NCBI RefSeq assembly: GCF_900101625.1
Contig: NZ_FMYZ01000005.1
Location: 1 to 64,000 of the forward strand
Length of the DNA stretch: 64,000 nt
From: Cupriavidus sp. YR651
GTDB taxonomy: Bacteria > Pseudomonadota > Gammaproteobacteria > Burkholderiales > Burkholderiaceae
Direction of reading: 5' to 3'
This document shows positions 34,897 through 43,858 of this stretch, one piece after another (the stretch's first letter is position 1; every line of letters starts with the position of its first letter). The notes under the pieces are model-generated. The model was given only the letters and a program-made list of their open reading frames with translations, did not search any database and had not been told where the DNA came from. The position numbers and the translations under genes are program-made.

Positions 34897-34930
34897 TGGA
34901 CATAGTAATTTAAATAGTTTTATTCGTCCA
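34897..34930 (-). promoter_or_regulatory. Promoter/operator region of the catabolic operon
   Basis: A low-GC block upstream of the Bug gene is bounded by GTGGAC and GTCCAC in inverted orientation. On the reverse strand it reads TGGACGAATAAAACTA (34930-34915), matching 13 of 16 bases of the sequence between the porin and MarR genes. AT-rich TTTAAATA lies in its centre. This is the best candidate for MarR control of the operon. Confidence 0.5.
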
Positions 34931-34959
34931 CCAATCTTGCGCAGCTTGCGTCAGTAAAC

Positions 34960-35258
34960 GGGGGCTCGAACATATATGCAGGAAGCGGCGCCCGGGCGCA
35001 CTCGTGCGGAAGGCGAATGGCATGCCGGTGGTCAAGGCAGCCAGGCCTGTGCCGGGGATGAGGTGTGAGCGGGAGAGAAGCCGGGCCGCCCTCGTTACGA
35101 GGGGCGGAAGCCCGGGGCGGCCCCGCGGGCCGAAGTCATGGCCGCATGGGAGATGCGGCTAAGTTTTCCGTGCGTCTTGCGGGCCGTTGTCGAACATGGC
35201 CTGCCGAGGTGGCGCACCGTGGCGGCGCCTCGGTCAGACGCCCGGCTACGGTGGCAAC
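34960..35258. other. Gene-free spacer with a strong hairpin
   Basis: No convincing coding region is seen in either strand between the operon promoter and the terminator of the secreted-protein gene. A strong hairpin lies at 35081-35115: CCGGGC/GCCCGG on the outside and CGCCCTCG/CGAGGG-type pairing inside, around a TTA loop. Its role is unknown; it has no T-run. Confidence 0.5.
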
Positions 35259-35300
35259 GGCGGCAACGGTCAATCACCCACGATGGTGACCGTCGCCGCC
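35259..35300 (-). terminator. Hairpin downstream of the small secreted protein gene
   Basis: Arms GGCGGCAACGGTCA (35259-35272) and TGACCGTCGCCGCC (35287-35300) match except for one position and enclose a 14-base loop. It ends 30 bases past the stop codon of the gene at 35331. No T-run follows. Confidence 0.6.
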
Positions 35301-35330
35301 GGGACTGCCGTTAGCGCGGTTCAATGCCCC

Positions 35331-35675
35331 TCAGTAGCCGTACATAGGTTGCGGCGCCATATAACGCACCGGCGCGGCCGGCTGGCATGGCACGTAGGCG
35401 CCGTCGTAGTTGCGATAGCAGTAGCCCGGCGGCACCTGCGGCGCGGCATAGCTGACCGGTTGCGGGGGCGCATAGACCGGTGCCGGCGCGGCAACGGCTA
35501 CCTGGCTGCCGACCACGGCGGCGCCGATGGCCAAACCAGCGAGCGCCCCCAACGCCAGCACGATGCCATCGTTTGATCCGCCGCCGTGGTAGCGTCCATG
35601 GGCCGAGGCCGGCCCTGCGGCAACCATCGCGGCACAAAGTACGGCCATACCGGTGTAACGAATCGACTTGCGCAT
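35331..35675 (-). CDS. Small secreted/outer-membrane hypothetical protein
   Basis: 114 residues. A signal peptide ends at A-S-A-H, followed by a G-R-Y-H-G-G-G stretch and then a Gly/Ala-rich hydrophobic segment (A-L-G-A-L-A-G-L-A-I-G-A-A-V-V-G) that could be a glycine-zipper membrane helix. The rest is rich in Pro, Tyr and Ala and has two cysteines in G-Y-C-Y-R-N-Y-D-G-A-Y-V-P-C. Similar short envelope proteins are common in Burkholderiaceae and lack a known function. A strong AAGGAG site precedes the ATG. Confidence 0.7.
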   Translation of the reverse strand: MRKSIRYTGMAVLCAAMVAAGPASAHGRYHGGGSNDGIVLALGALAGLAIGAAVVGSQVAVAAPAPVYAPPQPVSYAAPQVPPGYCYRNYDGAYVPCQPAAPVRYMAPQPMYGY

Positions 35676-35768
35676 TTCAGGCTCCTTGTCGCCCAGATTG
35701 GCGTTGCCAGATGGAATCCATCATGCACGACGATTCATTACAGTGGGTTACGCGATGGTGAGCAGATG

Positions 35769-36701
35769 TTAACGGGCGTAACCAAGGGGACGCGCCTCCC
35801 GCAGCAGGTCGGCCACTTCTTCCGTCGTCGGCGCATAAGCGCCGGATCGCATGGCGGCCGCGGCTGCCGTGGCCGCCGCCCAGTGAACCTGCTCGGCCGG
35901 TGTGGCAGCCGGATTGCGCAGCAGCGCCGTCATCCATCCCCCCATCGCCGCATCGCCACAGCCCACGGTATCGCTGACCTCCACCGGCAGGGCCCGCTGT
36001 TCCACAATGTCATCGCCTTGCAGGAGCGTCATGCCATGCGCGCCGCGCGTCAGCAGCACCGCTGCCTTCGGCGCCATTGCGCGCAGCGCGGCCACTGCCG
36101 CACCCTCGTCAAGCGATGGGTACAGGGCCCGCAGGTCTTCGTCGGATACCTTGATGTAGTGGGCCAGCCCCGCCATATGGGCGAACACCCGCGCATAGGC
36201 CGGATCGCGCATCGGCTCGCGGAAATTGGGATCAAAGGCGATGCGTTTGCCGGCGGCGGCAGCCTGCCCGGCTTCCGCGCACAGCCTGCCGGCCAGGGGC
36301 TCGCGTGCCAGGCTCAGGGAGCCGAAGTGCACGGTGCGTGCCGCTTCCCGCCAGCCCGGGGGGAGACGCGCCGGCTCGAAATACAGGTCCGCACTGTCAT
36401 CGCCCACGAAGAAGTATTGCGGCGGATGCTGGGCGGTCACGAAGGCCAGCAACGGTGACCGGTCCACCCGCTGCAGGTAACGCAGGTCCAGACCGGCCTC
36501 CAGGCTCGCCTCGGTCAGCGCGTCACCGAGCGTGTCCTGGCTGATGGCGCCCGCGAAGGCGGTGGGGATGCCCTGGCGCGCGCCAACACGCGCCACATTC
36601 CAGCACGAGCCCCCCGGCAGCCCCAGCCAGTGCTGGCCACCCTGGCAGACCATGTCGGTCAGCGCTTCGCCAAAGACCACATAGGACGGTAGCGGCGTCA
36701 T
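35769..36701 (-). CDS. PfkB-family carbohydrate kinase (probable fructokinase)
   Basis: 310 residues. Family motifs are G-L-P-G-G-S-C-W-N-V-A near residue 30 and the ATP/base region S-D-T-V-G-C-G-D-A-A-M-G-G, equivalent to the common D-T-x-G-A-G-D-x-F with Ala-to-Cys and Phe-to-Met changes; the catalytic Asp is retained. It phosphorylates the imported sugar. ATGA overlap with pgi (36698-36701) fixes the start. In Cupriavidus necator a kinase at the same place is called cbhK, as I recall; fructose is the likely substrate. Confidence 0.85.
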   Translation of the reverse strand: MTPLPSYVVFGEALTDMVCQGGQHWLGLPGGSCWNVARVGARQGIPTAFAGAISQDTLGDALTEASLEAGLDLRYLQRVDRSPLLAFVTAQHPPQYFFVGDDSADLYFEPARLPPGWREAARTVHFGSLSLAREPLAGRLCAEAGQAAAAGKRIAFDPNFREPMRDPAYARVFAHMAGLAHYIKVSDEDLRALYPSLDEGAAVAALRAMAPKAAVLLTRGAHGMTLLQGDDIVEQRALPVEVSDTVGCGDAAMGGWMTALLRNPAATPAEQVHWAAATAAAAAMRSGAYAPTTEEVADLLREARPLGYAR

Positions 36702-38371
36702 GATTGCGATGCCTCCATACGGCATCCGGCCGCGACGGGTTGCGAACGACGAGTGCCTGCGGCAAGCCGCGCCCGGCGGATCAGCGCCGTGGTGGAGGCA
36801 TCGTGCGATTGGCTCGGCCCGCCCTCCAGCTCGCGCTCGATCGGCCCGGCCAGCGTCTTGCCGAGTTCCACGCCCCACTGGTCGAACGAATTGACATTCC
36901 ACAGCACGCCCTGAACGAACGTGCGGTGCTCCGACAGCGCGATCAGCGCGCCGAGGTGGAACGGGTCCAGACGCTGCAGCAGGATGGTATGGCTCGGACG
37001 ATTGCCATGGAAGACCATGTGCGGCACCAGTCGTTCGTCGTCGATGCCCAGTGCGCGGACCTCGTCGGCCGTGCGGCCGCGCAGCAATGCCTCGCCCTGG
37101 GCGAAGCAGTTGGCCAGCAGCTTGCTGTGATGGCCCGGCACGTCGCGCACGGGAGTCAGCGTGGTGATGAAATCCACCGGCATCCAGTGCGAGCCCTGAT
37201 GCACCATCTGAAAATAGGCGTGCTGGCCGTTGGTGCCCGTCGTGCCCCACACCACGGGCGCCGTACCGCCGACAACGGGCGAGCCGTCGTGCTGCACCGA
37301 CTTGCCGTTGCTTTCCATTTCCAGTTGCTGGAGGTACGCCGGCAGCAGTTCCAGCGGTTCGCAGTATGGCGCCACGCAGCGGCTGCCCGTGCCGAGGAAA
37401 CTGCGGTACCAGACATCCAGCAAGCCGAGGATGACCGGCATGTTGTGCGCCAGCGGCGCCTGCGCAAAGTGCTGATCCATCGCGCGGGCGCCGTCGAGCA
37501 ATGCGCGAAAGCGTTCGAAGCCGATCGCCAGCACGATCGACAACCCCACTGCGGACCATAGCGAGAAGCGGCCACCAACCCAGTCCCAGAACGGGAACAT
37601 GTTCACCGGATCTATGCCGAAGGCCGCGACGGCCTCGCGATGCGTGGACACCGCCACGAAATGACGCGCCAGTTGATCGGACCTGACGCCACGGTCCAGG
37701 TACCACGCGCGCGCGGTATGCGCGTTGGCCATGGTCTCCAGCGTGGTGAACGTCTTGGAGCAGACGATCACCAGCGTGCGGGCCGGGTCCAGGTGCGCCA
37801 GCACGGTAGCGAGGTCGCTGCCGTCGACATTGGCCACGAAGTGCATGCGCGGCCCGGTCGGGTCCAGATGGCCGAGCGCGCGGCACACCATGCGTGGGCC
37901 AAGGTCCGAGCCACCGATGCCGATATTGACCACATCGGAAATCGTCTGGCCGTCGTGGCCGCGCCACTTGCCGCTGCGCACGGCATCGGCAAAGCGCGCC
38001 ATCTGGTCGAGCACGGCGGCCACTGTCGCTGTCACGGCCAGGCCCTGCGCCCGGTAGTCATCCGAGGGATGCGCGCGCAGCGCCATGTGCAGCGCCGCGC
38101 GGCATTCGGTCGTGTTCACGGTCTCGCCGCGGAACATCGCCTCGCGCCGCTGCACCAGTCCGATCTGGTTGGCGAGATCGCGCAGCAGCGAAAGCGTTTC
38201 CGTGGTGATCAGGTTCTTTGCATAGTCGAGCGTCAGGCCGGCGGCTTCCACCACGAATTGCTGGCTGCGCGCGGCGCCGGCCTCGCCCTCGAACCAGTCG
38301 CGCATATGCGCATGGCGGAGCGATTCGGCGTGAATCTCCAGGGCCCGCCAGGCGGGTAGCGTGTGGGACAT
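36698..38371 (-). CDS. pgi: Glucose-6-phosphate isomerase
   Basis: 557 residues, typical length. Signatures include I-G-I-G-G-S-D-L-G-P-R-M-V near residue 160, V-G-G-R-F-S-L-W-S-A-V-G-L in the middle, and V-E-L-G-K-T-L-A-G-P-I-E-R-E-L near the end. It interconverts glucose 6-phosphate and fructose 6-phosphate, linking the sugar kinase to zwf and so to the Entner-Doudoroff pathway. An AGGAGG site precedes the ATG. The C-terminus runs into the kinase gene by ATGA overlap. Confidence 0.95.
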   Translation of the reverse strand: MSHTLPAWRALEIHAESLRHAHMRDWFEGEAGAARSQQFVVEAAGLTLDYAKNLITTETLSLLRDLANQIGLVQRREAMFRGETVNTTECRAALHMALRAHPSDDYRAQGLAVTATVAAVLDQMARFADAVRSGKWRGHDGQTISDVVNIGIGGSDLGPRMVCRALGHLDPTGPRMHFVANVDGSDLATVLAHLDPARTLVIVCSKTFTTLETMANAHTARAWYLDRGVRSDQLARHFVAVSTHREAVAAFGIDPVNMFPFWDWVGGRFSLWSAVGLSIVLAIGFERFRALLDGARAMDQHFAQAPLAHNMPVILGLLDVWYRSFLGTGSRCVAPYCEPLELLPAYLQQLEMESNGKSVQHDGSPVVGGTAPVVWGTTGTNGQHAYFQMVHQGSHWMPVDFITTLTPVRDVPGHHSKLLANCFAQGEALLRGRTADEVRALGIDDERLVPHMVFHGNRPSHTILLQRLDPFHLGALIALSEHRTFVQGVLWNVNSFDQWGVELGKTLAGPIERELEGGPSQSHDASTTALIRRARLAAGTRRSQPVAAGCRMEASQS

Positions 38372-38425
38372 GATGTGGCCTCCTGCGTTGTGTACTGCCT
38401 GGCTTGCTGCGTGGCTTGCCGTGTG

Positions 38426-38458
38426 ACGGACCGGATTGCGGGCTGTTCAGCGGTCCGT
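38426..38458 (-). other. Hairpin between zwf and pgi
   Basis: ACGGACCG and CGGTCCGT form perfect 8-bp arms across a 17-base loop in the 125-base gap between the two genes. It could be an mRNA-processing or attenuating element within the operon; no T-run follows. Confidence 0.4.
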
Positions 38459-38496
38459 CGTCGTGTCGACCCGTTGGCCCGCGCAGCATGCGTTGC

Positions 38497-39987
38497 CTAT
38501 AGTTCCTCGTGCCAGACTGCCCCGTTGCGCGACAGCAGCGCGCTCGACGCCGCCGGGCCCCAGGTGCCGGCCGTGTAGAGCTTGGGCGCCTCGCGGTTGT
38601 GCTCCCACGCCCGCAGGATCGGTGCCACCCAGCGCCAGGCCTGTGCCTGCTCGTCGCGCCGCACGAACAGCCGCAACCGGCCGCGGATGACATCGAGCAA
38701 CAGCCGCTCATACGCGCCGGCCTTGCGCTCATGGCGGGCACCCTGCCCGCGCGGCAGGATGCGTTGCAGATCCAGCGAGGCGGGCTGCAGCGCCTGGGTA
38801 TCGCCGGGCTGCTTGACGAGGAAATGCAACCGGATGCTTTCCTCGGGCTGCAACGTGATCACCAGCCGGTTGCCGGGCGCATGGTCCAGCGGGCGCGGAA
38901 ACAGCGAGTACGGCACGTCGCGGAACTGCACCACGATCTCGGCCAGGCGCTGCTGCATGCGCTTGCCGGTGCGCAGGTAGAACGGCACGCCCGCCCAGCG
39001 CCAGTTGGCGATCTCGGCCTTGACGGCCACAAAGGTCTCGGTGCGACTGTCGGCGGGGATGCCCGGCTCGTTCACGTAGCCCTGCACCGGACCGCCCACC
39101 GCCGCGCCACGGCAGTACTGGCCCCGCACCGCCTTTTCCGCCACCTCATGGAGCGCGATCGGCTTGAGCGCCTTGAGCACCTTCAGCTTCTCGTCGCGGA
39201 TGGCGTCTTCCGCCAGGCTGGCGGGAGGCTCCATCGCCACCATGCAGAGCAGTTGCAGCAGGTGGTTCTGCACCATGTCGCGCAGCGCACCAGTGCCGTC
39301 ATAGAAGCCACCGCGCTTTTCCACGCCAAGCTCTTCGGCGATGGTGATCTGGACATCCCGCACCCATTCGCGCCGCCAGAGGGGTTCGAACAGCGCGTTC
39401 CCGAAGCGCATGGCCAGCAGGTTCTGAACGGACTCCTTGCCCAGGTAGTGGTCGATGCGATAGATCTGGTCTTCGGCAAAGAATTCGGCCACCGCGGCAT
39501 TGATGGATTCGGACGATTGCAGGTCATGGCCGAGCGGCTTCTCCAGCACCACGCGCACGCCGGGATGATTGAGCCCCGTGCGCGCCAGCTGCTGGCAGAT
39601 CGGCACGAACAGCTGCGGGCCGGTGGCGAAGTAGCAGACCACGACGGGCGCCGCACGGGCCCGCACCAGTTCCGCCAGCGCGTCGAATTGCTGCGGTACG
39701 TTGGCGTCGACCTGCAGATAGGTGATGCGGGCGACGAAGGCGTTCCATACCTCGGCGGCCGCCGCGGCGGGCAACGCCGGGCGGACCTCGGCCTCCAGCA
39801 TGTTCAGGTAGGCGGACTGCGTCAGCGGCTGGCTGCCGAGTGCAATGATGCGTCCCCGCTCATGCAGCGATCCCACGCTGTGCGCATCGAACAGCGCCGG
39901 CAGCAGCTTGCGCCTGGCCAGGTCGCCAGTGCCGCCGAAAAGGACGAAATCGAATTCCGGCACCGCCGGTATGGATGGGTTCTGCAT
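38497..39987 (-). CDS. zwf: Glucose-6-phosphate dehydrogenase
   Basis: About 496 residues (the family is about 490). The NADP-binding motif [11 protein letters not shown] is near the N-terminus, and the active-site segment R-I-D-H-Y-L-G-K-E lies near residue 190. It makes 6-phosphogluconolactone and NADPH. The start at 39987 (M-Q-N-P-S) has AGGTGA upstream; the open frame to 40050 lacks similarity. It lies between the binding protein of the sugar transporter and pgi, so sugar uptake and the first oxidative steps are co-expressed. Confidence 0.94.
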   Translation of the reverse strand: MQNPSIPAVPEFDFVLFGGTGDLARRKLLPALFDAHSVGSLHERGRIIALGSQPLTQSAYLNMLEAEVRPALPAAAAAEVWNAFVARITYLQVDANVPQQFDALAELVRARAAPVVVCYFATGPQLFVPICQQLARTGLNHPGVRVVLEKPLGHDLQSSESINAAVAEFFAEDQIYRIDHYLGKESVQNLLAMRFGNALFEPLWRREWVRDVQITIAEELGVEKRGGFYDGTGALRDMVQNHLLQLLCMVAMEPPASLAEDAIRDEKLKVLKALKPIALHEVAEKAVRGQYCRGAAVGGPVQGYVNEPGIPADSRTETFVAVKAEIANWRWAGVPFYLRTGKRMQQRLAEIVVQFRDVPYSLFPRPLDHAPGNRLVITLQPEESIRLHFLVKQPGDTQALQPASLDLQRILPRGQGARHERKAGAYERLLLDVIRGRLRLFVRRDEQAQAWRWVAPILRAWEHNREAPKLYTAGTWGPAASSALLSRNGAVWHEEL

Positions 39988-40085
39988 CGTGTCACCTGTA
40001 TCGGACGTGGACGCCGCCTGCACTGGCGGGCCGATCCACGTGGGTTGCATTGCTCTCGCTGGCGCTACCAGCTATCGGCTATCCG

Positions 40086-41060
40086 CTATCGCGGCGCGGA
40101 CCAGCCGCGGTATTCCTTCACGTTGTCACGCGTGACCAGCGTCGGCGCCAGCAGCACCGTACGGCTGGCGGGCGCCTGCCCGTGCATCAGGCCGACGCCG
40201 ATCTCCACGGCGGTGCGGGCGATGGCCCAGGGGTCCTGGCTGGCGGACGCCTGCACCAGCGTATCGGCCTTGAGCGCGGCCTCGATATCGGGTGCCCCGT
40301 CCACCGAGGCAATCACGATGCCCCGGCGGTTCAGCTGCCGCGCGGCCAGGTCTGCCCCCACCGCCTGCGGGTCGTTGATGGTGAAGACCGCATCGATCTT
40401 CGGGAAGCGAGTCAGGTAGTGCTGCATCACGTTCAGGCCGCCCTCGCGCGATCCCTTCGCATCCTGGTCGTCGGAAAGAATTCGAATGGCCGGATGCCTG
40501 GCGAATACGGTCTTGCACCCTTTCACGCGGTCGAGCACGGCGGAAACCGGCGGACCGTTCTGGATGATTACGGCGCCGGTGCCCTTCAGGCGGTCCGCGA
40601 TATAGCCGCATGCCAGTTCGCCGGCGCGCGTGTTGTCGGTCTGGACGGTGGCATCGGCGCCAGCCGCCCCGACGTCCACCGCCACGACGACGATGCCAGC
40701 CTTGCGGGCCTTGCGCACGGCGGGCTCGATCGCACGGGCATCGGCTGCATTGATCAGGATAAGGTCCACCTTCGACACGATGAAGCTGTCGATGTGGGAG
40801 AACTGCTTGTTCAGGTCGTAGTCGGCCGACAGCACGGTGACCCGGGCATCGGGATTGACCTGTTTGGCCGCGGCCTCCGCGCCGCGCGCCAGCGCGACGA
40901 AGTAAGGATTGCCAAGCGAGCCGAGCGTTACGCCAACCTTCTTCAGCGGGCGGCTATCGGCGGACGTCGCCGGGGCCGTCTGGCCCTGTGCCTGCGCCTG
41001 CGCTTGGGCGCCCGCCGCGCAGGCGGCCATGGTCACGGCCATCAGAGTTTGCTTCCACAC
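40086..41060 (-). CDS. frcB: Sugar ABC transporter periplasmic binding protein
   Basis: 324 residues. A signal peptide ends near A-Q-A, followed by a short Q/A repeat. The mature part begins K-K-V-G-V-T-L-G-S-L-G-N-P-Y-F-V-A-L-A-R-G and contains D-L-I-L-I-N-A-A-D, I-D-A-V-F-T-I-N-D-P-Q-A-V-G and I-A-S-V-D-G-A, the layout of ribose/fructose-type RbsB/FrcB proteins. It binds the sugar in the periplasm and hands it to the membrane permease. Synteny with zwf, pgi and a kinase suggests fructose; other pentoses or hexoses are not excluded. Confidence 0.88.
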   Translation of the reverse strand: MWKQTLMAVTMAACAAGAQAQAQAQGQTAPATSADSRPLKKVGVTLGSLGNPYFVALARGAEAAAKQVNPDARVTVLSADYDLNKQFSHIDSFIVSKVDLILINAADARAIEPAVRKARKAGIVVVAVDVGAAGADATVQTDNTRAGELACGYIADRLKGTGAVIIQNGPPVSAVLDRVKGCKTVFARHPAIRILSDDQDAKGSREGGLNVMQHYLTRFPKIDAVFTINDPQAVGADLAARQLNRRGIVIASVDGAPDIEAALKADTLVQASASQDPWAIARTAVEIGVGLMHGQAPASRTVLLAPTLVTRDNVKEYRGWSAPR

Positions 41061-41093
41061 GTCATGTCTCCTGAACAGGGATTCGCCAGTCGT

Positions 41094-41139
41094 TGCGTCA
41101 CGTCACGTCACGTTGCGTCGCGTCGCGTCGCATCACGTC
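41094..41139. repeat. Five-base microsatellite between frcC and frcB
   Basis: About nine near-tandem copies of CGTCA/CGTCG/CGTTG run through the gap and cover the stop codon of the permease gene. Slippage could alter the spacing between the two genes and the C-terminus of the permease. Confidence 0.8.
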
Positions 41140-42140
41140 CGGGCCGAACCCTTGCGGCGATAGCGATCCAGCGTCACAGCGCCGATGATGACCAGACCCT
41201 TGATGATGTACTGCCAGATGTCCGACACGCCCAGCAGGATCAGTCCGTTGGACAGCACCGCGATGATCAGCGCACCGATCAGGGTGCCGCCGATGGAGCC
41301 CACGCCGCCGACAAAGCTGGTGCCGCCGAGAATGACCGCCGCGATGGCATCCAGCTCATAGGACTGCCCGAGCTGCAGCCCGTTGGCGGCATAGAGCCGC
41401 GAGGCCGACATCACGCCGCCCAGCCCCGACAGCAGGCCGGACACCGCATAGACGAACAGCAGCACGATCCACACCTTGATGCCGGAGAGCCGCGCGGCCT
41501 CGGCATTGCCGCCCACGGCATAGATATGCAGGCCAAGCACGGTCCGGCGCAGGACGAACCAGGCCACCGCCACGACCGCGATGGCAATCACCACCAGCCA
41601 GGGCACGCCGAGGACTTCGCCATTGCCGATGAAGGCAAAGCCGATATCAGGGTTGTAGATCGTGCTGTCATGCCCCACCAGCCGCGCCAGGCCGCGCACC
41701 GCGGTGAGCGTGCCCAGCGTGACGATGAACGGCGGCAGGTTGAGGAAGGCCACCAGCGCGCCGTTCACCAGCCCGAACAACAGCCCGCACAGCAGCGCGG
41801 CCGGCACGCTCAGCGCGCCCAGCTGCGGCATGAGCGAGACGAGCATCGCCACCACGGCGGAGATCGACAGGATGGAACCCACCGAGAGGTCAATGCCGCC
41901 CGTCAGGATCACAAAGGTCATGCCGGCGGCCAGCACCATGTTGATCGATGCCTGCTGCGCGACGATGGAGAGGTTCTGCCAGCTCGCGAAGTTCTCCGTG
42001 AGCACCGCGAAGCCGATACAAAGCAGCACCAGGATCGGCAACATGCCCAGCGCGCGCAGGCGCTCCTGCGTGGTGATGCCGCTGCGGCCGGTGGGTGCGG
42101 CGATGGCCGCGGCGTTGTGATGGGGGCGGGAAAGATGCAT
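41133..42140 (-). CDS. frcC: Sugar ABC transporter permease
   Basis: 335 residues with eight to ten hydrophobic segments. G-A-G-M-T-F-V-I-L-T-G-G-I-D-L-S-V-G-S-I-L and, near the end, A-A-V-I-L-G-G-T-S-F-V-G-G-V-G-S-I-G-G-T-L are the signatures of RbsC/FrcC-type permeases. It forms the membrane channel, probably as a homodimer. CAGGAGACA precedes the ATG. Its stop codon lies inside a five-base repeat. Confidence 0.92.
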   Translation of the reverse strand: MHLSRPHHNAAAIAAPTGRSGITTQERLRALGMLPILVLLCIGFAVLTENFASWQNLSIVAQQASINMVLAAGMTFVILTGGIDLSVGSILSISAVVAMLVSLMPQLGALSVPAALLCGLLFGLVNGALVAFLNLPPFIVTLGTLTAVRGLARLVGHDSTIYNPDIGFAFIGNGEVLGVPWLVVIAIAVVAVAWFVLRRTVLGLHIYAVGGNAEAARLSGIKVWIVLLFVYAVSGLLSGLGGVMSASRLYAANGLQLGQSYELDAIAAVILGGTSFVGGVGSIGGTLIGALIIAVLSNGLILLGVSDIWQYIIKGLVIIGAVTLDRYRRKGSART

Positions 42141-42211
42141 GGCTGTCTCCTGTCACGGTCGCCCTGGTGGCGGCGCCGTGAATCTGTCTGGCGTGGCGTG
42201 GAAATCGTGGG

Positions 42212-43858
42212 CTAGTGCAGTGCGGCGCCGGCTGGCATGGCGGTGGACGGGGCGCCGGTGGCCAGCGCGATGATGTGTTCCTGCATCGACGCGGCACTGG
42301 CCTGCGCGCGAACCTCGCCGGCCAGCTCACCCTCGCGCATGACCAGCACGCGGTCGCACAGCGCCACCACCTCGGGAAGCTCGCTGGAGATCAGCAGGAT
42401 CGCCACGCCGCTCGCGGCCAGCTGGCCGATCAGGCGGTAGATCTCCGATTTGGCGCCGATGTCGACGCCGCGAGTCGGTTCGTCAAGGATCAGCACGCGC
42501 GGGCGGATTTCCAGCAGGCGCGAAAGCATGACCTTCTGCTGGTTGCCACCGGACAGCGCGCCGACATTGACGCCCGCGTGCGCCACGCGGATGCCGAGCG
42601 CGCCAATTGCCGCGCGGGTCCGCTCTCGCGCCGCCGGGCGATTGAGACGCCCCAGCCCTTTTGCGTCACGCGAGGCCACGATCAGGTTGATGTTCTCGTG
42701 CACGCTCTGGTCCAGGAACAGGCCCTGGAGCTTGCGGTCTTCGGTCAGGTAAACCATGCCGGCGTCAATCGCCACGCGCGGGCTGCCTGGCGGCAGCGGT
42801 TTCAGTGCGCCCGGGACGGTCGACACTGCAGCCGAAGCCGCCGACGAATCAGCAGACGCCTCGGCCGCGATGCACACTTCGCCCGCCTTGCGTGGATCGG
42901 CGCCGAACACCAGCCGCGCAAGCTCCGTGCGCCCCGCGCCGACCAGCCCGGCCAGGCCCAGCACTTCGCCGGCATGCAGGTCGAAGCTGCATCCGCGCAC
43001 GCGCCGTCCATCGGCAACATCGCGCACCGTCAGCACCGGCTTGTCGTGAGGCGGGTGTTCTTCGTGGGTGCGGGCATAGAACCCCGAGAGATCCCGCCCC
43101 ACCATCATCTTGACCAGCGCGGCCTGCGACAGATGCGCGCGGTCGATCGTGCCCACGTAGCAGCCGTCGCGCAACACGGTGACGCGGTCGGCCAGCTCAT
43201 CGATCTCCGCCATGCGGTGGCTGATATAGAGGATGGCCAGTCCCTCGCTGCGCAGCTTGCGGATCAGCGCGAACAGCCGGTCCGTCTCGCGCGTGGAGAG
43301 CGGTGTGGTGGGTTCGTCCATCACCAGGATGCGCGCTTCAAAGTGCACGGCGCGCGCGATTTCCACCAGCTGGCGCTGCGCGATCGACAAGTCCGCGACG
43401 GTGGTGGTGGCCGTGAAGTCCGCTCCGAGCCGCTCCAGCGTGGGCACACAGGCTCGGGCCATGCCGGCGCGGTCCACCACGCCACGGCGATGCAGGTGGC
43501 GGCCAAGATAGATGTTCTCCGCCACGGTCAGGTTGGGCGCGAGACTGAACTCCTGGTAGATCACCGCCACGCCCAGCTCTCTCGCGGCCTGCGGGCCGTC
43601 GATATGCACCACGTCGCCACCGATACGGCACTCGCCGCCAGGGTCGGCAATATAGGCGCCGGAGAGGATCTTCATCAGCGTCGATTTGCCGGCGCCGTTT
43701 TCCCCCATCAGCGCGTGCACCTCTCCGGGCCATGCCGTGAGTTCGACGTTGGACAACGCCTTGACGCCCGGAAACGTCTTCGAGATATTGCGCAGCGCGA
43801 GCAGTGGCGCAGCCGCGCCACCGTGGCCGGCCTGGAGATCGGAATCAGACGATGGCAT
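42212..43858 (-). CDS. frcA: Sugar ABC transporter ATPase (two-domain)
   Basis: 548 residues with two ATP-binding halves. The first has Walker [13 protein letters not shown], signature L-S-I-A-Q-R-Q-L and Walker B I-L-V-M-D-E-P-T. The second has [10 protein letters not shown] and [11 protein letters not shown] but its Walker A is degenerate ([10 protein letters not shown]), as in RbsA-type proteins. An insert rich in Ala/Ser lies around residue 330. It overlaps the end of the regulator gene by 14 bases, so they are co-translated. Confidence 0.93.
   Translation of the reverse strand: MPSSDSDLQAGHGGAAAPLLALRNISKTFPGVKALSNVELTAWPGEVHALMGENGAGKSTLMKILSGAYIADPGGECRIGGDVVHIDGPQAARELGVAVIYQEFSLAPNLTVAENIYLGRHLHRRGVVDRAGMARACVPTLERLGADFTATTTVADLSIAQRQLVEIARAVHFEARILVMDEPTTPLSTRETDRLFALIRKLRSEGLAILYISHRMAEIDELADRVTVLRDGCYVGTIDRAHLSQAALVKMMVGRDLSGFYARTHEEHPPHDKPVLTVRDVADGRRVRGCSFDLHAGEVLGLAGLVGAGRTELARLVFGADPRKAGEVCIAAEASADSSAASAAVSTVPGALKPLPPGSPRVAIDAGMVYLTEDRKLQGLFLDQSVHENINLIVASRDAKGLGRLNRPAARERTRAAIGALGIRVAHAGVNVGALSGGNQQKVMLSRLLEIRPRVLILDEPTRGVDIGAKSEIYRLIGQLAASGVAILLISSELPEVVALCDRVLVMREGELAGEVRAQASAASMQEHIIALATGAPSTAMPAGAALH

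Noticed and set aside
41094..41139. CRISPR-like array
   Set aside because: The repeats are only five bases long and contiguous, without spacers; it is a microsatellite.
39975..42215. Plus-strand open frame of about 746 codons
   Set aside because: It lies opposite the sugar transport genes and has runs of Gln, His, Arg and Asp typical of antisense translation.
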